DNA from: Methanospirillum lacunae
GTDB taxonomy: Archaea; Halobacteriota; Methanomicrobia; Methanomicrobiales; Methanospirillaceae
NCBI RefSeq assembly: GCF_046195335.1
Contig: NZ_CP176093.1
Direction: 5' to 3' (one strand)
Length of the DNA stretch: 64,000 bases
Shown: piece by piece, positions 34,205-43,394 of the stretch
Layout of the letters: each line of letters starts with the position of its first letter
Numbering within the stretch: the first letter of the stretch is position 1
Position numbers and translations under genes: made by a program
The notes under the pieces: generated by a model
What the model saw: the letters and a program-made list of their open reading frames with translations, nothing else
Told to the model about the DNA's origin: nothing
Databases searched by the model: none

Positions 34205-36232
34205 TTAGACCGTCTTGAGCCTGATGGGCTCGCCCTCATTATACCTGCGCAGCATCTCCTGTGCAATAGTACTGTTCTTTGCGAGGTGAATCTCACCAGA
34301 GTCATTGACTGTGGCTGTGAAGAGATACTCCCTCCCTGCAAAGACATCCACTATCTTGCCAGTGTTATCAGAGGATATGATTGAGAGTTGCTTCTTGTCA
34401 ATCCTGACCTGCAGTCCCTCACCAAGGTTCAGTTCCTCTTTCTCGACCGGGGCTGAGGCTGCTGCAACCTTTGCCTTCTTGGCAAGTTCACTGGCAGGTC
34501 TGATGTCAATCCCGACACCCACCTTGTTCACGATTGCAGCGATGTTCTTGCCGCCCTTACCGATTGCAGCTGGAACGTCGCGATCGTCAATGTATACAAC
34601 AGCCTTGGTTGCTGAGAGCATCTCGACAAGGATCTCACCATTAGAGTATCTGCCGATCTCACGCTGGATATCCCGTTCAGTAACTTCCCAGGTGGAACTC
34701 TCTTCATCCTCGTCTTCATTCTCATTCTCGTCTTCAGACTGTTGGGGTTCAGAGTTCTGAACTGTTGCAACCGCAACCACAGCCTTCTCTGGTTCAAGAC
34801 CCTTACCAGTCTCCTGTGGTGGCTCATATGCCGGTGCCTCTTCTTCCTCAACAGGGGCTATTGGAAGTACAACGGTCTCAGTACCGAACTTGAAGATCTC
34901 AAAGGCCACATCACCAGTCTGGAGTTCTGAAAGGGTTGTAACCGGACGGATGTGCATCTCATTGTCTGCGCCTTCCGGTATCTTCATCGAGAAACTGGTT
35001 GAGTAGATGTGTTGAATCTGCCCATCCTTCATGTAGATAAGACTTCCAAAGACCTGTGAAAGAGCAGAGAAGTCTATGCGGTATGCCATCCGCTGAAGTG
35101 CCTCAAGCGGTGAGACTGCGTGGAGAATACCAACCATGCCAATCCCGGCAAGTCGCATATCAGCAAAGACATCAAAGTCATCATTCTTCCGCAGTTCATC
35201 AAAGATGACATAATCCGGACGAACAAGGAGCATGACGTCGGCTGTATTGACCATACTACCGTCAAGGGCTGTATACTGGGTGATCTGGTCCGGAACCTGC
35301 ATCTCCCGTGGCTGTTCCATTGTCTTGACAATGCAACCTGAATCAGATAGGTATGTGGCAATAGCCTGGGCAAGAGTGGTCTTTCCACACCCTGGTGTGC
35401 CGGTGATCAGAACGCCTGGTTTTTCGCTGAGCAGGATTTTTTTGATTATTTCTGCCTGGCTGTAATCCTGGAGAGAGAGATCAACGATAGGCCTGACTGC
35501 GGTGATCTCCATACCGTCAGAGAAGGGGCGGCGGGCGATCGATATCCGCATGGATCCGATCTGCACAACAGTAACTCCACGCTTCTCTATCTCGATGAAA
35601 CCATCAGGATCGCGTTTGGCACGCTCAAGAATCTCCTGTGCCATGGACCTGAGTTCGTACTCAGTACAAAGGGTATCTCTGGCAGTAAACGTCTCAGTCT
35701 TTCCGATGGTTCCTCTGCGAACCATCGGCTTTGCACGCTCTTTCAGATAAACTGCTATCGTGTATTCGTCAAAAAACTGATCAATTGCAAGAGGCGTAAA
35801 ATCCTCTACCTGAGGTCGCAGGTATAATACGTCAAGACCTTTTGCCTTTGCAACCTCGGACTGGACAACATCACTGGTGATAAATCTTGCACCATGGGTT
35901 ATTGCCACCCTCCGGATCAGTGAATCTATTTCACCGCCACTGGCAAGTTTTACCTGCTCAAGTGTCGGGCGTTCGCCGTAGAACTCTATTGATATTATAC
36001 CTCTTTCAGCGAGCTTACACAGTTCCTGAAGTTCGGTCAGACCTGAAAATCCGATCTCCCGTCCCTGGTTTGCCTGCGCCTCCAGTTCAGCAACTACTGC
36101 TTCCGGTATTATTATTTGAGCTCCGTTATATTCACCTGTATCGATGAGAGTGGTGATGCGACCGTCTATGACGACGCTAGTATCTGGCACCAATTTCAAA
36201 AAATATTCACCACTTATAACGTGGTCATTCAT
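34205..36232 (-). CDS. PIN-domain ATPase with KH domain (COG1855)
   Basis: 675 residues from the ATG at 36232. Domain order: PIN-like nuclease domain (about 12-150; VPDTSVVIDGRI, acidic residues, ITSDVV), a VirB11/PilT-like ATPase (Walker A GTPGCGKTTLAQ near 280, then YVIFDELRKNDDF), an acidic low-complexity linker (about 480-520, many Glu/Asp), and a KH domain with AAIGKGGKNIAAI. Such proteins are widespread in euryarchaea and thought to act on RNA or with the ribosome; the substrate is not established here. The start codon lies inside the last codons of hisI. Confidence 0.92.
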   Translation of the reverse strand: MNDHVISGEYFLKLVPDTSVVIDGRITTLIDTGEYNGAQIIIPEAVVAELEAQANQGREIGFSGLTELQELCKLAERGIISIEFYGERPTLEQVKLASGGEIDSLIRRVAITHGARFITSDVVQSEVAKAKGLDVLYLRPQVEDFTPLAIDQFFDEYTIAVYLKERAKPMVRRGTIGKTETFTARDTLCTEYELRSMAQEILERAKRDPDGFIEIEKRGVTVVQIGSMRISIARRPFSDGMEITAVRPIVDLSLQDYSQAEIIKKILLSEKPGVLITGTPGCGKTTLAQAIATYLSDSGCIVKTMEQPREMQVPDQITQYTALDGSMVNTADVMLLVRPDYVIFDELRKNDDFDVFADMRLAGIGMVGILHAVSPLEALQRMAYRIDFSALSQVFGSLIYMKDGQIQHIYSTSFSMKIPEGADNEMHIRPVTTLSELQTGDVAFEIFKFGTETVVLPIAPVEEEEAPAYEPPQETGKGLEPEKAVVAVATVQNSEPQQSEDENENEDEDEESSTWEVTERDIQREIGRYSNGEILVEMLSATKAVVYIDDRDVPAAIGKGGKNIAAIVNKVGVGIDIRPASELAKKAKVAAASAPVEKEELNLGEGLQVRIDKKQLSIISSDNTGKIVDVFAGREYLFTATVNDSGEIHLAKNSTIAQEMLRRYNEGEPIRLKTV

Positions 36233-36617
36233 TGCTTTTATTATATACCTTATCCGGCTCAAATAGGCGGTCTGCTATAATTTTACCGCTGATAGTCCGA
36301 TAAAAACAGGTCCAGTGGCCGGTGTGACATGCAGCGCATTGTTGTGAGACAATATAGATCAGGGTGTCTGCATCACAATCAACCCTGATCTCATAAACCT
36401 TCTGCAGGTTTCCTGACTCCTCACCTTTCTTCCAGATCTTTTTACGTGATCTGCTGTAATAATGTGCGTAACCGCTTTTCTGTGTGAGGTCTACAGCTTC
36501 ACGGGTAGCATAGGCGAGCATGAGAACATCCTTGGTCTCATGGTCCTGTGTGATAACCGGGATCAGCCCTTGCTCATCAAAACTGAGTTCTACCAGTCCT
36601 GATTCAACATCCTTCAT
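36225..36617 (-). CDS. hisI: Phosphoribosyl-AMP cyclohydrolase (HisI)
   Basis: 130 residues, full length. HisI opens the purine ring of phosphoribosyl-AMP in histidine synthesis. Zinc and catalytic motifs are visible: DCDADTLIYIV (metal-binding Asp residues) and QQCAACHTGHWTCFYR (Cys ligands); an early LMLAYATREAV block is also typical. The start overlaps the A24 peptidase stop by four bases and the stop overlaps the PIN-ATPase start, so it is a coupled unit. No other his genes are nearby (hisS is a synthetase). Confidence 0.95.
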   Translation of the reverse strand: MKDVESGLVELSFDEQGLIPVITQDHETKDVLMLAYATREAVDLTQKSGYAHYYSRSRKKIWKKGEESGNLQKVYEIRVDCDADTLIYIVSQQCAACHTGHWTCFYRTISGKIIADRLFEPDKVYNKSNE

Positions 36618-37438
36618 GAAACAACCAGCCTGATCAGAAATCCGAAAAGATCACCAAGGAAGAGAGCAGAGATGAGTCCACCGGTGATTGGGATCAAAAA
36701 GGGTACACCATAACTGATCCAGACTGTGCCAGCCTTCCGATATAACGCAAGTTCTTTGCGGTACCGTTCTGGATGCTCTTTAAGCGATTTGGTGTATACC
36801 CGCTTTCCCCCTGCTACAAGATCTTTTATTGCGGCTCCTACTCCGATAAATTTTCGTTGCAGTTCCCCGTTAACCTCGGTAAACTCTTCCATGACTATCC
36901 CAAACTGGTTTTCAATATCAGATCCCTGCACTGGAAATCCGAGAAAGAGATATGGCAATGGTGCACGGTTTCCCCTGATTACATTCATAATAAAGAACGT
37001 AACCGGAAGAATGAGATTGATGACTACAGCATTGAAGAGAACGCTGAATGGCAGGAACACGTACGGTGGGAAGCCAAAGATGGGATAACCGGTGACTGGG
37101 GCAAACGGAAAACAAGGAATGAGAACGGTAATGAGTATCAGGGCTTTTGTATCTGCCATACCCATCAGGTTGAACCTGGTAAAGAGGTAGAAGGCAACTA
37201 CAAAGAAGAGAATCAAAGGGATGAGTGGCATCATCATGCGCAGGTCTCCAGCTTCTGCTACTGAGTACCAGAACCAGATGAGCATGGGAATACCGATTGC
37301 AAGTGCGGGATACCACATCACAACCGGTACTGCACGCTCCCGGATGTCCTCTCTACATCCGTAGATGAGTGTAATAATCAGAACAAGGGCATTAACTGCA
37401 AGAGGAAGCATGACCGCAGGCATGCTGAATATATCCAT
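36614..37438 (-). CDS. A24 prepilin/preflagellin peptidase (FlaK/TadV-like)
   Basis: 274 residues with about six membrane spans. It would cleave class III signal peptides from archaeal pilins or archaellins at the membrane. The two catalytic Asp are Asp31 (YGCREDIRERAVP) and Asp96 (MGMADTKALI, the GxGD-type motif written GMAD). An extra soluble stretch of about 60 residues (about 180-235) precedes the last membrane segment, which is longer than in minimal FlaK. No pilin gene is seen in the window. Fully coupled to hisI. Confidence 0.88.
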   Translation of the reverse strand: MDIFSMPAVMLPLAVNALVLIITLIYGCREDIRERAVPVVMWYPALAIGIPMLIWFWYSVAEAGDLRMMMPLIPLILFFVVAFYLFTRFNLMGMADTKALILITVLIPCFPFAPVTGYPIFGFPPYVFLPFSVLFNAVVINLILPVTFFIMNVIRGNRAPLPYLFLGFPVQGSDIENQFGIVMEEFTEVNGELQRKFIGVGAAIKDLVAGGKRVYTKSLKEHPERYRKELALYRKAGTVWISYGVPFLIPITGGLISALFLGDLFGFLIRLVVS

Positions 37439-37489
37439 GATACCTCTTCTTTGTGATCCTTAATCTTCTGTTCGATCTTTTTCGTGCAA

Positions 37490-38587
37490 TCACCGTTTCA
37501 GAACACCCATCTCGGAAAGTCGGGCCGGGAGGTACTCGTCAGTGACGAAGTCAAGCCCTCGGGCAGCGAATGCCTGTTGTTCTGACTTCAGGTTTAGTGA
37601 GAGCTGGAGATCTATCTGTTCACGCCAGTAGTCAGTTGCAAACCTCGGATCTGTGAGCTCTGCTCTGAGAGCTGAAATATCCTGGTCAGTTAGTTTATCT
37701 GAAGGGAGATCATAATCCCTGATGTCAGTCGGCTGAACACCGATGAACCGGGCTGATGGAGTTGCAAGAATCTCCGAAATGTGAGCACTTTTTATCGATC
37801 CGTACGCAACTGATGCATAGATGCGGTATGACCATGGGTCGCCATCGGTGAAGACCGTGACCGGGAGTTCGAACTCTTTGGCAAGTCGATTGAGCACACG
37901 TCGTGTTGATCGGGCAGGCTGACCTTTGAGATGGACGAGGATGGCATCGTACTTCTCATCAAACCCGTTTTCAATCAGACGGGCATACATACCACCGGTT
38001 TCAATTGCGATAACCATTTTTGCGTCATGATCCACAAGTTCCAGTTTCTCTACGTTTGTTGGGATCTGGTACCCGGTCTCACCGACATCATTACCACAGT
38101 GGATCTCTTTAGGACCACGCCTGGTCTCTTCTCTTATTTTTAGCGGGCCAAATATACTAGCCCCGTCTTCTTCTGGTCTGAGGTTGAACTGCTCACGTTG
38201 AACATCTGTCAGGATCTCAAGATCTTCAATAAGGAGGTTGGAATCATTCTGGGCTCCAAACTTAGCCCTCTTCCAGCCCTCAGAGATGTAATACAGTTCT
38301 CTTAATGTGGATGAACGGTTCTCCACGATCTGGTGTCTGATAAACCAGATCACATATGCCATCTTGAGAATATGCAGGGCGCTCTTCTCGCTGCCTGCCT
38401 CACGAAGTCTCTCCCTGTCTCCGTACTTCCAGACCTCGGTGTCTTCATCGTACTCGATGTTCTTTTTGGTTCTGGTCGGCATCGTGATGGATGGAAGATC
38501 CCCCCTGGTCATCTGGGAGTACCACTGCCTTGGAATTCCCAGCAGCTTATTCAGGGTCTCCTTTTTTCTGGCTTCCTTATCTATCAA
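37490..38587 (-). CDS. top6A: DNA topoisomerase VI subunit A
   Basis: 365 residues, the Spo11-like cutting subunit of the type IIB topoisomerase. The catalytic Tyr lies in STLRELYYISEGW near residue 105; the Toprim part shows AIETGGMYARL and VFTDGDPWSYRIYAS (acidic metal ligands). The TTG start at 38587 lies within the last codons of top6B (11-base overlap); no better start keeps the N-terminal winged-helix lead. Full length for methanogens. Confidence 0.96.
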   Translation of the reverse strand: MIDKEARKKETLNKLLGIPRQWYSQMTRGDLPSITMPTRTKKNIEYDEDTEVWKYGDRERLREAGSEKSALHILKMAYVIWFIRHQIVENRSSTLRELYYISEGWKRAKFGAQNDSNLLIEDLEILTDVQREQFNLRPEEDGASIFGPLKIREETRRGPKEIHCGNDVGETGYQIPTNVEKLELVDHDAKMVIAIETGGMYARLIENGFDEKYDAILVHLKGQPARSTRRVLNRLAKEFELPVTVFTDGDPWSYRIYASVAYGSIKSAHISEILATPSARFIGVQPTDIRDYDLPSDKLTDQDISALRAELTDPRFATDYWREQIDLQLSLNLKSEQQAFAARGLDFVTDEYLPARLSEMGVLKR

Positions 38588-40427
38588 GATCCACCACCAC
38601 TTTCTTTTTCTCGTCTATTCCCCTGATGTCGATACTTCCCCTCCCTGTCCCGGGGAATTCAGTGATCCAGGTCTCTGAAGCTGCAAGGCGGAGCTGCCAT
38701 ACTGCCGAGTAATCATCGCCCATTTTTTCAACAAAAACCGGTGGTTTGTCTGCTTTCTGTGGATCATCCTGGGTGATTGCATAAAGAGAGATGTCAACTG
38801 CATGTGAGGTGTAGTTGCTCACAAGAATAGAGACTATTCCATCTGTAGTCCTCTTCTTGGCTACCAGCCGTCGCATGATCTGCCCTTCAATAGGTGAAGT
38901 ATCAGGGACCGGAAGATCCAGAGTCTCTGCGACCTTTGCCGCAATATCGGGAATGATCGAACAGATAGCCCGGGCCCGTTCTTCACTCTGTCTGCTCCGG
39001 TCACGGCGCTGGATAAATGTCTTGAGATCACGCCCGAGATCCTGCAAAGCCAGGGTTATCTCCCGCTCGATCTCAGGAATTGATGCAACAGCATCCTTGC
39101 TCTCACTTGTAAACGGGACATTGGTTGATGCCACATGCACGAGGATGATCAATGGTCCTGTTGGAAGTCCCTGCTGGCCGATCCCGTATGTCTTCCAGTT
39201 TACCCCGCTGATACAGCCAGTGACAGCACAGGCTCCCTGTTGATACATGAGTGGCACCCGGTTTGCAAATCTCATAATCCTTGCAGTCCCCTCTGCTTCG
39301 AGTTTACCTCCCCAGCCAAGGGCGGCCTCTACGATAAACGGGTGTCCATGGTACACTGCGGCAGGCCGTGTCCGTGCCGAGATGTAATCGAGCTGGAACT
39401 CTTTCTCAAGGCCCTGTCTGATGAGATCTTCGCCTATCGGGGAGAGACACTGCTGGGCTGGCGGCGGAGGTACATTTGCACTCTGCATTGCTGCCAGCAG
39501 GGTACCAAGTTCTTTTATTTTCAGAGAGGAAGCCTTGCGGTCATCTGGCATTCCGGCCGTATTCAGGATCTCAGTTGCTGTCTTCTCACCGACCCTGGTG
39601 AACCCTTCAATCAGAAATGTCCTGAGCGTTTCATTGGTGGCAGCTGCCATTCGTTTGAGTTCGCCCAGTTCGACCCCGTGGGGATGTGGCTTGATCGCTT
39701 TTGGCGGGACTATGGGCTCCTCGCTTGCACGATCAAAGGTCATCGTTTCACCGTCGAGATCAACCCTGATCCGACAGTGCGGGTTTACAACCGAGGTGTA
39801 CCTGAGGTATTCGATGAGCCGTTTTCGTGCAGTTAGGCTGCTCCTGAATTCTATCTCGATTCTGGTTCCGTGGGTACGGTCCCAGGTTATCTCTTCGCGA
39901 GAGAGGATCTCGGGCTCGTTTGTCTCAGTCTTTATCTGAATGAGCATCCTGAATGCTCCCCGGTCAGCACCACACCGGGAGATGACAAGAGTTGGCGTAC
40001 CGGTTGTCAGCTGGGCATAGAGGACTGCTGCAGAAATTCCGATACCCTGCTGTCCACGGGACTGGCGGATCTGATGGAACCGGGAGCCATAGAGGAGTTT
40101 TCCAAAGACAAATGGTATATTTTCTGGAACTATTCCCGGCCCGTTATCCTCAACAACGACCTTGAAGACATCTTCCTGCATCCTGAAGATACCAAGGTAG
40201 ATGTCTGGGAGCACTCCAGCCTCTTCGCAGGCATCTAACGCATTGTCAATCGCTTCCTTCACTGTAGTGATGATTCCTCGGACCGGCGAATCAAAACCGA
40301 GTAGGTGTTTGTTCTTCTCAAAAAATTCGGCTACACTAATGCTACGCTGCTGACGGGCTAGTTCGTCTGCAAGGGTTTCAGCCGGCAGTTCTGCCTGCAC
40401 AGGGACGGGTTCTTTCTTTCGTGCCAT
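38577..40427 (-). CDS. top6B: DNA topoisomerase VI subunit B
   Basis: 616 residues, the ATPase and transducer subunit. GHKL ATP-binding motifs: EAIDNALDACEEAG near residue 62, VEDNGPGIVPENI near 93, GSRFHQIRQSRGQQGIGISA near 114 and THGTRIEIEF. The switch Lys region (NRVPLMYQQGAC) and transducer follow. Pairs with top6A to relax and decatenate DNA; overlaps it by 11 bases. A separate leader of 40 bases divides it from hisS. Confidence 0.96.
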   Translation of the reverse strand: MARKKEPVPVQAELPAETLADELARQQRSISVAEFFEKNKHLLGFDSPVRGIITTVKEAIDNALDACEEAGVLPDIYLGIFRMQEDVFKVVVEDNGPGIVPENIPFVFGKLLYGSRFHQIRQSRGQQGIGISAAVLYAQLTTGTPTLVISRCGADRGAFRMLIQIKTETNEPEILSREEITWDRTHGTRIEIEFRSSLTARKRLIEYLRYTSVVNPHCRIRVDLDGETMTFDRASEEPIVPPKAIKPHPHGVELGELKRMAAATNETLRTFLIEGFTRVGEKTATEILNTAGMPDDRKASSLKIKELGTLLAAMQSANVPPPPAQQCLSPIGEDLIRQGLEKEFQLDYISARTRPAAVYHGHPFIVEAALGWGGKLEAEGTARIMRFANRVPLMYQQGACAVTGCISGVNWKTYGIGQQGLPTGPLIILVHVASTNVPFTSESKDAVASIPEIEREITLALQDLGRDLKTFIQRRDRSRQSEERARAICSIIPDIAAKVAETLDLPVPDTSPIEGQIMRRLVAKKRTTDGIVSILVSNYTSHAVDISLYAITQDDPQKADKPPVFVEKMGDDYSAVWQLRLAASETWITEFPGTGRGSIDIRGIDEKKKVVVDLDR

Positions 40428-40467
40428 TGTGCCTTGAAAAATGTGGGAGATTCAGTACTCAGTATTT

Positions 40468-41694
40468 TCAATGGGTGGTAAGTGAAGATATCACGTCAGT
40501 AAGCGGAAGGGTCTGCTGATCTCCTCCTTTCATATTCTTAAGTGTTGCCAGACCTGTTTTTACCTCATCGTCACCGATAATGATGACATAGTCAGCATTC
40601 TTTCCTGCATTTTTCATCTGTGCAGAAAACCCCCTTCCCATAAGATCAATGCTACAGAGAATTCCACTCCCCCGTAATTCACGTGCAACTTCGAGTGCTC
40701 TGTCCCGGGCATTGGGGGTAAAGATTACAATAACATGAGGCTGGAATGGCATCCAGATATTTTCGCCAAGAGCTACCATCACCCGGTCAAATCCCATCGC
40801 AAACCCGACTGACGGGGTATCCTCCCCGCCAAAGAGGTGAGCAAGCCGGTATGCACCGCCCCCGAGGATCTGGTTCTCTGCTCCCAGTCCTTCGGCAAAG
40901 CATTCAAAGACAATTCCTGTATAGTAGTCAAGACCACGGGCGATGGCAGGATTGATCTCATACTGGATTCCCTGACTGTCGAGGATACCAAAGGTCTCTC
41001 GTATCCGGTCAGCTTCAGGGATCTCGCCGATAACCGCAAAGACTTCATCGAGCGTCCGGGCACTTATGAGCTGCTGAAGTGGGTGAGCAAGATCATTTCT
41101 CCCGATTTCTGTCAGGAATACCGAAGCCGCTTCAGTGTCTCGTTTGTCAAGAAATGCCCTGACTTTCTTTTGGTCGGCAGCAGGGAGATCTCTCAGAAGT
41201 GTCCGCATGAATGAGAGATGCCCAATTTTCATGACAAACGTAACACCGGTTGTTCTGAGAAGATCATCAGCAACCATCATGACTTCTGCATCAGCCATTG
41301 CAGAATCGGCACCGATCAGTTCGATTCCAAACTGCCAGAACTGCCTGTATCTCCCTTTCTGCGGGCGTTCGTACCGGTAACAGTCTCCAAAGTAATTCCA
41401 CTTAATTGGTTTTGTGAGGGAACGACCTTCATTGACAAAGGTTCTGAGTACAGGTGCGGTGAGTTCAGGCCTGAGGGCGAGAGATCTGCCACCCTTGTCT
41501 TCAAAGACGTACATTTCATCGATGATCCCTTCACCTGAACGGATCGTGAAGAGTTCAAGTTCTTCAAATGTAGGCGTGGATATTTCCCTGTATCCCCAGG
41601 TTCGGGCCTTTGCCCTCAGTCGTGCCTCGATCTCCCTGCGCTGCTCCATTTCTTCAGGGAGCATATCACGTGTTCCTCGTGGTCTACTCAGCAT
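40468..41694 (-). CDS. hisS: Histidyl-tRNA synthetase
   Basis: 408-residue class II synthetase. Seen: RPRGTRDMLPEE at the start, motif 2 region LALRPELTAPVLRTF and WNYFGDCYRYERPQKGRYRQFWQFG, the His-specific loops ARGLDYYTGIVFE and LGGGAYRLAHLFGG, motif 3 SVGFAMGFDRVM, and a C-terminal anticodon-binding domain. Full length. The small membrane protein at 41710-42051 is just upstream on the same strand. Confidence 0.97.
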   Translation of the reverse strand: MLSRPRGTRDMLPEEMEQRREIEARLRAKARTWGYREISTPTFEELELFTIRSGEGIIDEMYVFEDKGGRSLALRPELTAPVLRTFVNEGRSLTKPIKWNYFGDCYRYERPQKGRYRQFWQFGIELIGADSAMADAEVMMVADDLLRTTGVTFVMKIGHLSFMRTLLRDLPAADQKKVRAFLDKRDTEAASVFLTEIGRNDLAHPLQQLISARTLDEVFAVIGEIPEADRIRETFGILDSQGIQYEINPAIARGLDYYTGIVFECFAEGLGAENQILGGGAYRLAHLFGGEDTPSVGFAMGFDRVMVALGENIWMPFQPHVIVIFTPNARDRALEVARELRGSGILCSIDLMGRGFSAQMKNAGKNADYVIIIGDDEVKTGLATLKNMKGGDQQTLPLTDVISSLTTH

Positions 41695-41709
41695 GTGTAT
41701 CCTCTGTAA

Positions 41710-42051
41710 CTATCGCTTTATCCGGGCCTTCCCAAGTGCCCGGTCTATGACGGATTCTGTTGAAAAAACAACCTCTCTCTTCTGCTGTCCCTGGAGATAC
41801 AATCCAAGCAGGACAATCCCGATTCCGAGAATATCGGCAGATGGAAAGAGCATTATCTCGCCTGCTCCAGCGGTTGTGATCGCGGTGTGAATAACTCCTG
41901 TTCGTGCCGAAATCCGGTACCCATCAAGGCCGGTTCTCATAAATATCCTGATATCGCGCAGCCATAAAAAGAGACAGGCGGCCGAACCGAAGACGGCGAT
42001 ATAGAAGAGATAACTCACCACAATGAACCTATTATGTAATCTTTGACTCAT
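41710..42051 (-). CDS. Small two-span membrane protein, unknown
   Basis: 113 residues with two hydrophobic segments (about 10-30 and 72-88) and a basic C-terminus. No family recognised. The start is unsure: the minus-strand TATA (TATAAGAT at 42067-42060) predicts transcription from about 42038, below the ATG at 42051, so a GTG at 42021 could be the true start. Sixteen bases before hisS and divergent from larB with only 15 bases between the annotated starts. Confidence 0.6.
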   Translation of the reverse strand: MSQRLHNRFIVVSYLFYIAVFGSAACLFLWLRDIRIFMRTGLDGYRISARTGVIHTAITTAGAGEIMLFPSADILGIGIVLLGLYLQGQQKREVVFSTESVIDRALGKARIKR

Positions 42052-42066
42052 ATCTTACTATCTTAT

Positions 42067-42849
42067 ATGAAGCCTGATGGTGATCTGCGGGATCTTCTGG
42101 AACGTGTCAGAAGAGGGGTTCTCTCCCCCGATGAGGCTGAAATAGAGATCCAGAAAAGGAGCACAGGTCATATCGGTTCTATTGCACATCTTGATCTTGA
42201 GCGGGCAGGCCGGTGTGGGATTCCTGAAGTGGTGCTTGCTGAAGGAAAAGATCCTTCACACCTGTATGCCATAGCAGAAGGGTATGCACGCCGGGCTGGC
42301 AGGTGTGTTATCACAAGGATCGATCCTGATACCCTGCCTGCTTTGCAGGAGATAACAGAACGTCTTGGCATATCGTATGAATATTCCCCAGAAGGCAGGA
42401 TCATGGTACTCACTGGTGCTCCGAAAGTGCAGCGAACCGGTGGTATCATCGGAGTAATCACTGCAGGAACCTCTGATATCAGGGTTGCAGAAGAAGCCCG
42501 GGTTATTGCTGAGGAGATGGGGTGTATTGTTCGCACCTCCTATGATGTCGGTGTTGCTGGTCTGCATCGGCTCTTTCCGGTACTTGAGGAGATGCGGGAC
42601 TGTCATGCTTTTGTTGTGGCCGCGGGAAGGGAAGGAACTCTTCCGGCAGTCGTTGCAGGTCTTATGGATCAACCGGTGATCGGTGTTCCGGTCTCAACCG
42701 GATATGGATATATGGGGAAAGGAGAGGCTGCCCTTGCAAGTATGCTCCAGTCATGTTCAGTGCTGACAGTGGTAAATATTGATGCCGGATTTGTTGCGGG
42801 GGCGTTCGCGGCAAGAATAGCAACCATGGTTGCAGGAGGAAGATCGTGA
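42067..42849 (+). CDS. larB: LarB, nickel-pincer cofactor precursor carboxylase
   Basis: 260 residues from the ATG at 42067. LarB carboxylates and hydrolyses the pyridinium ring of nicotinic acid adenine dinucleotide (NaAD) in the first step to the nickel-pincer nucleotide. The C-terminal PurE-like domain is clear: IIGVITAGTSDIRVAEEARVIAEEMG, YDVGVAGLHRL, FVVAAGREGTLPAVVAGLM, IGVPVSTGYG. Its stop overlaps the GTG of nadM (GTGA). No larC or larE is in the window, so the product may serve another enzyme or the partners may lie elsewhere. Confidence 0.93.
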   Translation: MKPDGDLRDLLERVRRGVLSPDEAEIEIQKRSTGHIGSIAHLDLERAGRCGIPEVVLAEGKDPSHLYAIAEGYARRAGRCVITRIDPDTLPALQEITERLGISYEYSPEGRIMVLTGAPKVQRTGGIIGVITAGTSDIRVAEEARVIAEEMGCIVRTSYDVGVAGLHRLFPVLEEMRDCHAFVVAAGREGTLPAVVAGLMDQPVIGVPVSTGYGYMGKGEAALASMLQSCSVLTVVNIDAGFVAGAFAARIATMVAGGRS

Positions 42850-43394
42850 AACGTGCATTTTACATAGGAAGGTTTCAACCGTTTCACAACGGTCATCTAA
42901 CTGTTATTGATCGCATCACAAGGGAAGCAGATGAACTAATCATAGGAATTGGAAGTGCCCAGCTTAGCCATGATCTTGAAAATCCGTTCACTGCAGGTGA
43001 ACGGGTTTTGATGATAACAAGAGCTCTGGAAGGCTTATGCTGTCCGTATTATGTAATTCCCATAGAAGATATCAAACGAAATGCCCTCTGGGTTGCCCAT
43101 ATCACCTCAATGACACCTCCGTTTGATACTGTATACACAAGTAATCCTCTTGTTATCAGGCTCTTTTCAGAAGCAGGAATCCCGGTCTGTTCACCCTCCA
43201 TGTTTAAACGAGAATCACATTCCGGGACCTCTATAAGGGATCGAATGAGGGCCGGCAAACCTTGGGAACGTCTGGTTCCATCTGCAGTGGTTGATGTGAT
43301 ACATGAAATTCATGGTATTGATCGCATCAGGGATCTTGACCGGGATGACGGCGATCCTAAAATCGAGTATTTATCAGGGGAAGATCATGTTTAA
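42846..43394 (+). CDS. nadM: Nicotinamide-nucleotide adenylyltransferase (archaeal NadM)
   Basis: 182 residues, full length. Transfers AMP from ATP to NMN or NaMN to give NAD or NaAD. The nucleotidyltransferase signature FYIGRFQPFHNGHLTVI is at the N-terminus, and the second ATP site SGTSIRDRMRAG follows near residue 125. GTG start overlapping larB. Because NaAD is the LarB substrate, the coupling of the two genes makes biochemical sense. The stop overlaps the start of the next gene. Confidence 0.93.
   Translation: MKRAFYIGRFQPFHNGHLTVIDRITREADELIIGIGSAQLSHDLENPFTAGERVLMITRALEGLCCPYYVIPIEDIKRNALWVAHITSMTPPFDTVYTSNPLVIRLFSEAGIPVCSPSMFKRESHSGTSIRDRMRAGKPWERLVPSAVVDVIHEIHGIDRIRDLDRDDGDPKIEYLSGEDHV

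Noticed and set aside
39135..39836. 233-codon open frame on the plus strand within top6B
   Set aside because: Antisense to conserved top6B sequence and rich in Cys/Trp/Arg as expected for a shadow frame.
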